From Actinomycetota bacterium (GTDB lineage: Bacteria; Actinomycetota; Acidimicrobiia; Acidimicrobiales; Ilumatobacteraceae): a DNA stretch of 25,780 nt. The position numbers and the translations under genes are program-made. Shown here piece after piece: positions 21,733-25,780 of the stretch. Position 1 is the first letter of the stretch. Each line of letters starts with the position of its first letter. The notes under the pieces were generated by a model. That model saw only the letters and a list, made by a program, of their open reading frames with translations. It was not told the origin of the DNA and did not search any database. The stretch is from positions 1 through 25,780 of the forward strand of contig WLKU01000003.1 of assembly GCA_009701105.1 (NCBI GenBank). The letters run 5' to 3'.

Positions 21733-24308
21733 TTGGCGTCCACTACTGGTGCGAGTCGCACAGTCGTCACGATATGTGCAACTGAATCACCTGCTGTGTG
21801 CGAAACAAACTCGACTGCAGGTACAACACCAGCGTTTTGCAAGTCACCAATGCACACTTTGAGCAATGCAATTTGTGCATCTGTTGCACTCACGGATGTG
21901 TACTCAACCTCGGCACGTTGCGAGAGTTTGGCTTCTGTTTTGGTGCGACGAATAACACCGATCACGTTGCACGCACTGTCGAGCATCATCTCGAAGGCAT
22001 CAATATGTTTGGTATCTCCGGTAATTTCAGTAACAGTTGGCCATTGCGCCAAGTGGATCGAATGTTGTTTCCACCAACTCCATACTTCTTCGGTGGCAAA
22101 TGGAATGTGAGGAGCAAACAAACGTTGCATGACACTCAGCGCGCGTTGAAGTGCAGCCCGAGCCGAGGCAGAAATATCGGTAGTGCCGTATGCACGCATC
22201 TTGACGAGTTCGAGATAGTCGTCGCAGAACCACCAAAAGAATGATTCGGTGCGCTCGAGTGCTCGCGCGTAGTCAAATGTTTCGAACGCCGTGGTTGCAT
22301 CGTTGATCACAACGCTGAGTCGTTGCAACATAGCAACGTCAAGCGGCTCAGTCGGCACCACGTCGGCACTTACGTCACCAGCACCCAACACAAACTTTGT
22401 TGCGTTCAGCAACTTGGTGGCGAGTTTGCGTCCAACCTTCATTTGGTCTTCGCTAAATGCGGTGTCGACTCCTGGTCGGGCAGATGCAGCCCAGTAGCGC
22501 ACAGCGTCGCTGCCGTATTGCTCAAACAAATCGATTGGTGTTACGACGTTGCCCTTCGACTTCGACATCTTCTTGCGATCAGGATCCAAGATCCATCCCG
22601 ACAGTGCAGCGTTGCGCCACGGAGCAACACTGTGTTCGAAGTGGGAACGAACGGTTGTTGCAAAGAGCCATGTGCGAATGATGTCGTGGCCCTGTGGTCG
22701 CACGTCCATTGGGAAAACATTGTTAAACATTGCTGGGTCGTCGAGCCAGCGACCAGCAATTTGTGGCGTCAATGAAGATGTCGCCCACGTGTCGAGCACA
22801 TCAGCATCACCGATAAATCCACCCGGAACACCGCGCTGTGCTTCGGTGAAATCACCTGGTACATCGGTACTTGGATCGATTGGTAATCGTGATGCTTCAG
22901 GAACAAGTGGGTTCGAATAGTCGGGTTCACCGGCTTGATTGAGTCGATACCACAGCGGCACTGGCACGCCAAAGTAACGCTGACGACTTACGAGCCAGTC
23001 ACCGTTCAGTCCGTCGACCCAGTTGCTGTAGCGATGTTGCATAAATTCTGGATGCCAAGCCAACTGATCGCCGCGTGCCAGCAATGCTGCGCGCAAATCG
23101 GTATCGCGACCGCCGTTGCGGATGTACCACTGACGGCTTGTCACGATCTCGAGAGGTCGATCGCCCTTTTCGTAAAACTTGACAGGGTGAGTGATTGGTT
23201 TTGGCTCGCCGCGCAAGTCACCACTTGTGCGCAGCATCTCGACGATGGCGGTCTGAGCCTGCTTCACCGATTTGCCGGCAAGTGCCGCATAGTGCTCGAG
23301 ACCAGTAGCACTTGTCATGCCGTCTGGTGCTTGCGTCAAGATGCGACCATCGCGTCCAATAATTGGGCGTGTAGGCAAATTGAGTTCGCGCCACCACACA
23401 ACGTCGGTGAGATCACCAAATGTGCAGACCATCGCAATGCCCGTACCTTTATCGATCTGTGCAAGTTCGTGTGCGAGCACAGGTACTGCAACATCAAACA
23501 ACGGCGAGCGCACCATGGTGCCAAAAAATGGTTTGTAGCGGTCGTCGTCTGGGTGAGCAACGAGTGCAACGCAAGCAGGGATGAGTTCTGGTCGCGTAGT
23601 CGCGATCAATATTTCGCCACCAGACTCATGCTTGAAAGAAATGTCGTGGAATGCACCAGGACGCTCGCGATCTTCTAATTCGGCTTGCGCAACAGCTGTT
23701 CCAAAATCTACGTCCCACAAAGTTGGTGCTTCTTGTGCGTAGGCCTCACCGCGCGACAAGTTGCGCAAGAACGCGTCTTGGCTTGTGCGTCGCGCGTGAT
23801 CGCTGATGGTGGTGTACAACAGCGACCAATCGACCGACAATCCAAGTCGGCGAAACAGGTCTTCAAAAACTTTTTCGTCTTCGTGCGTGAGCTCTTCGCA
23901 CAACGCAATGAAGTTTGGGCGAGAAATTGCAACTGCGCGTTGATCCTTGGGCACGTCGCCGCGAAATGGCGGCACAAATGTGGGGTCATGAGCAACGCTC
24001 GGGTCGCATGACACACCAAAATAATTTTGCACACGTCGTTCGGTCGGCAGTCCGTTGTCGTCCCAACCCATCGGATAAAAAACTGACTTGCCACGCATGC
24101 GCCAAAACCTGGCGACAGCGTCGGTATGTGTGTAGCTAAACACGTGGCCCATGTGTAGTGAACCGCTCACAGTGGGTGGAGGAGTATCGATGGCAAAGAC
24201 GTTGTCGCGAGTGGCCTTGCGGTCAAATGCGTATGTGCCCGAGGCATCCCACTGTGCAATCAACTTGCTTTCGACGTTGTCGAGGGAGGGCTTATCGGGC
24301 ACGGTCAT
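21729..24308 (-). CDS. valS: Valyl-tRNA synthetase
   Basis: The 859-residue class I synthetase charges tRNA(Val). The HIGH motif is HMGH at residues 52-55 within 'PPPTVSGSLHMGHV', and the KMSKS motif is 'KMSKSKGN' starting at residue 580. An editing (CP1) region with 'ATTRPELIPACVALVAHPDD' lies between them and the anticodon-binding part follows. Length and motif order are normal for the family; no long C-terminal coiled coil is obvious, so it is on the short side. The ATG at 24308 has TACAGT 9 bases upstream on the same strand and no ribosome-binding site. It is divergent from cysS, 64 bases apart, and followed by the LCP gene. Confidence 0.96.
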   Translation of the reverse strand: MTVPDKPSLDNVESKLIAQWDASGTYAFDRKATRDNVFAIDTPPPTVSGSLHMGHVFSYTHTDAVARFWRMRGKSVFYPMGWDDNGLPTERRVQNYFGVSCDPSVAHDPTFVPPFRGDVPKDQRAVAISRPNFIALCEELTHEDEKVFEDLFRRLGLSVDWSLLYTTISDHARRTSQDAFLRNLSRGEAYAQEAPTLWDVDFGTAVAQAELEDRERPGAFHDISFKHESGGEILIATTRPELIPACVALVAHPDDDRYKPFFGTMVRSPLFDVAVPVLAHELAQIDKGTGIAMVCTFGDLTDVVWWRELNLPTRPIIGRDGRILTQAPDGMTSATGLEHYAALAGKSVKQAQTAIVEMLRTSGDLRGEPKPITHPVKFYEKGDRPLEIVTSRQWYIRNGGRDTDLRAALLARGDQLAWHPEFMQHRYSNWVDGLNGDWLVSRQRYFGVPVPLWYRLNQAGEPDYSNPLVPEASRLPIDPSTDVPGDFTEAQRGVPGGFIGDADVLDTWATSSLTPQIAGRWLDDPAMFNNVFPMDVRPQGHDIIRTWLFATTVRSHFEHSVAPWRNAALSGWILDPDRKKMSKSKGNVVTPIDLFEQYGSDAVRYWAASARPGVDTAFSEDQMKVGRKLATKLLNATKFVLGAGDVSADVVPTEPLDVAMLQRLSVVINDATTAFETFDYARALERTESFFWWFCDDYLELVKMRAYGTTDISASARAALQRALSVMQRLFAPHIPFATEEVWSWWKQHSIHLAQWPTVTEITGDTKHIDAFEMMLDSACNVIGVIRRTKTEAKLSQRAEVEYTSVSATDAQIALLKVCIGDLQNAGVVPAVEFVSHTAGDSVAHIVTTVRLAPVVDAK

Positions 24309-24317
24309 CGCGCATTA

Positions 24318-24323
24318 ACTGTA
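24318..24323 (-). promoter_or_regulatory. Putative -10 box of valS
   Basis: On the reverse strand TACAGT is followed by 9 bases and then the valS ATG at 24308. The leader would be at most a few bases. No clear -35 box is seen. Confidence 0.33.
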
Positions 24324-24360
24324 TTGGGTCAGGCCACTGCTTGGCCTACAACTGCGCCTC

Positions 24361-24366
24361 TAGGCT
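24361..24366 (+). promoter_or_regulatory. Putative -10 box of cysS (leaderless), decides the start
   Basis: TAGGCT ends 6 bases before the GTG at 24373, the same box and spacing as before the DUF4395 gene. It therefore favours that GTG over the one at 24367. No -35 hexamer of good quality is present at 16-18 bases. Confidence 0.5.
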
Positions 24367-24372
24367 GTGTGC

Positions 24373-25740
24373 GTGCTGCACTTATATGACACCGTGACAC
24401 GCGATGTGCGCGAACTCAAAATGCGTGAGCCAGGCAAGTTGGGCATCTATTTGTGTGGCCCAACCGTCTATGGCCCACCGCATTTGGGCCACGGTCGAGC
24501 CACTTTGGTCTACGACATTTTGCGTAGATATATGGAGTGGTGCGGTGTTCAGGTGCGATTGGTATCCAATATCACCGATATTGACGACAAGATCATCGAC
24601 CGCGCAAATCGCGAAAATCGTCCGTGGGCAGAAATCACTCACAAATGCGAAACCGTGTGGTTTGACGCAATGAACGCACTTGGTGTGATGCGACCAACCG
24701 ATGTGCCGCACGCAACCGAATACGTAGAACAGATGGTTGACATGATCGGCGAGTTGATGTCGAGCGACAGCGCGTACGCAACCGATGACGGTGTGTACCT
24801 CGATATTTCGTCGGTGCCAGATTACGGATTACTTGCGCATCAAAATTTGGACGACATGTTGTCTGGTGGTGGCGATCGCGAAGTGTTGGGTGCTGCACAA
24901 AAGCGTCACCCAGCCGACTTTGCACTGTGGAAGTTTTCTAAACCTGGCGAACCAAGTTGGTCATCACCGTGGGGTGAGGGTCGACCAGGGTGGCACAGCG
25001 AATGTGTAGTGATGAGTCTGCAATTACTTGGTGAAGGTTTCGACTTGCATTGCGGTGGCGCCGACTTGCGCTTTCCTCACCACGAAAACGAACGCGCCCA
25101 AGCAGTGGCTCTTGGCAAGACATTTGCCCAGCACTGGATGCACAACGGTTTCGTTGTCGACACCGAAGGTGAAAAAATGTCGAAGAGCCTCGGCAACGTC
25201 ACCAATCTTGTCGACTTGGTGCAGCATTACGACCCACGCGCATACCGCATGTTGTTGTTGCAAACGCACTACCGCTCACCGGTCAAGGTGGGTCAAGACA
25301 ACATTGATTCATCGGTCAAGTCACTGGCCAATCTGGATGGGTTTGCAGACCGCATGACCAAGGCTGCGTTGCCAGCAATGTCTGCTGACACTGAAGTGCT
25401 CGCCAAGTTTCGTGAAGTAATGGACAACGACATCGATACAGCAAACGCAATGGCAATTATTTTTGACACCGTACGACGCGCCAATATTGCCATCGAGTCT
25501 GGCGACACTCAAGCATGTGCAGCCTTGGCAACTGCAGTGCACGAAATGTGCAATGCGCTGGGCCTCATGTTGCGCAGTGGCGACGATATTGACGCAGCGA
25601 TTGTCGAGCGCGCACAACAACTGGATGCTGCTCGCGTGGCAAAAGATTTTGCAACGGCTGACGCCATCCGTATTGAACTGCAAGCAGCTGGCTACGTGGT
25701 CGAGACCACCAAGGCCGGCACTCGCGTGCGTCGCGCATGA
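24373..25740 (+). CDS. cysS: Cysteinyl-tRNA synthetase
   Basis: The 455-residue class I synthetase charges tRNA(Cys). The zinc site is C28 ('YLCGPTVY'), C211 ('WHSECVVM'), H236 and E240 ('FPHHENE'); the HIGH motif is HLGH at 37-40 and KMSKS lies at 268-272 ('EKMSKSLGN'). These exclude the related mycothiol ligase MshC, which lacks the C-terminal part present here. I start it at the GTG at 24373, because 'LHLYDTVTRDV' matches the usual N-terminus and a -10 box ends 6 bases before it. The stop overlaps the next gene by ATGA. Confidence 0.96.
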   Translation: MLHLYDTVTRDVRELKMREPGKLGIYLCGPTVYGPPHLGHGRATLVYDILRRYMEWCGVQVRLVSNITDIDDKIIDRANRENRPWAEITHKCETVWFDAMNALGVMRPTDVPHATEYVEQMVDMIGELMSSDSAYATDDGVYLDISSVPDYGLLAHQNLDDMLSGGGDREVLGAAQKRHPADFALWKFSKPGEPSWSSPWGEGRPGWHSECVVMSLQLLGEGFDLHCGGADLRFPHHENERAQAVALGKTFAQHWMHNGFVVDTEGEKMSKSLGNVTNLVDLVQHYDPRAYRMLLLQTHYRSPVKVGQDNIDSSVKSLANLDGFADRMTKAALPAMSADTEVLAKFREVMDNDIDTANAMAIIFDTVRRANIAIESGDTQACAALATAVHEMCNALGLMLRSGDDIDAAIVERAQQLDAARVAKDFATADAIRIELQAAGYVVETTKAGTRVRRA

Positions 25741-25780
25741 CCGAGACTCAAAAAACTTCACGCGAGCCTTTGCCGCGCGG
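25737..25780 (+). CDS. Start of a gene downstream of cysS, cut by window edge
   Basis: An ATG at 25737 overlaps the cysS stop (ATGA) and the frame stays open to the edge, giving 14 full codons (MTETQKTSREPLPR). Too little is visible to identify it. In many actinobacteria cysS is followed by a TrmH/RlmB-type 23S rRNA methyltransferase, whose N-terminus is polar and variable like this one; that is only a guess from gene order. Confidence 0.5.
   Translation, partial: MTETQKTSREPLPR

Noticed and set aside
22935..23678. 247-codon open frame on the plus strand inside valS
   Set aside because: The reverse strand encodes the conserved body of valyl-tRNA synthetase here; this reading is a long antisense shadow with cysteine- and tryptophan-rich composition.
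24309..24372. T-box or other riboswitch between valS and cysS
   Set aside because: The gap is only 64 bases and holds two opposed -10 boxes next to the start codons, leaving no room for a leader RNA.
24367..24372. GTG at 24367 as the cysS start
   Set aside because: It would add two residues before the usual N-terminus and lies directly against the -10 box, too close for a transcript start upstream of it.
1..25780. tRNA, rRNA, CRISPR, insertion sequence or prophage
   Set aside because: Coding genes fill the window almost completely, no gap is long enough for rRNA, and I saw no cloverleaf, spaced repeats or transposase motifs in the gaps.

Overview
The window is a compact, protein-coding stretch with no RNA genes, mobile elements or CRISPR arrays that I could find. 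Base composition is moderate (roughly half GC by eye). The gene content points to a high-level actinobacterium: a mycofactocin cluster with an NDMA-dependent-type alcohol dehydrogenase, a DUF4395 protein, a LytR-CpsA-Psr protein and actinobacterial-style cysS. The moderate GC, very tight packing and frequent -10 boxes placed directly in front of start codons suggest a streamlined lineage such as aquatic Acidimicrobiia (Ilumatobacteraceae-like). That placement is an inference and was not tested by phylogeny.

Layout. (1) 1-3331, minus strand: an operon of purine nucleoside phosphorylase, an MTA/SAH/adenosine-deaminase-type amidohydrolase, cytidine deaminase and a phytanoyl-CoA-dioxygenase-like protein cut by the window edge. 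(2) 3406-4634: bioY (plus), convergent with a small SAM methyltransferase (minus). (3) 4731-7089, plus: glutathione peroxidase and the two agmatine-to-putrescine enzymes aguB and aguA. (4) 7096-9036, minus: an SRPBCC protein and a formylglycine-type sulfatase. (5) 9084-11865, minus: a divergent alanine-racemase-like protein, a DUF418-type membrane protein and uracil-DNA glycosylase. (6) 11949-12464, plus: a DUF4395 membrane protein. (7) 12424-17358, minus: mycofactocin genes in the order mftA-mftB-mftC-plsY-dedA-mftE-mftF. (8) 17447-20440, plus, divergent from mftA: a zinc alcohol dehydrogenase, a MoxR-type AAA+ ATPase and a VWA protein. (9) 20437-24308, minus: valS followed by a LytR-CpsA-Psr gene. 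(10) 24373-25780, plus: cysS and the first codons of a following gene.

How it works together. The centre of interest is regions 7 and 8. MftA (a 44-residue peptide ending in IDGMCGVY) is bound by MftB, modified by the radical-SAM enzyme MftC, cut by MftE and glycosylated by MftF to give the redox cofactor mycofactocin. The divergently transcribed alcohol dehydrogenase belongs to the class of nicotinoproteins thought to need this cofactor. No mftD is present; its usual place between mftC and mftE holds a PlsY-family acyltransferase and a DedA-family membrane protein. The dehydrogenase is followed, with overlap, by an AAA+/VWA pair of the kind that elsewhere activates metalloenzymes. A one-base anomaly in a T5 run at the moxR/vwa junction apparently disrupts the 5' end of vwa.

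Transcription signals. Several genes have a TANNNT-like -10 box ending 6-9 bases before the start codon (DUF4395, cysS, SRPBCC, methyltransferase, racemase-like gene, bioY, valS), which implies leaderless or nearly leaderless mRNAs. Glutathione peroxidase, alcohol dehydrogenase and PNP instead have clear Shine-Dalgarno sequences. Convergent gene pairs abut or overlap, and I saw no convincing intrinsic terminators. No stretch of 300 bases lacks a gene; the longest gaps are under 100 bases.
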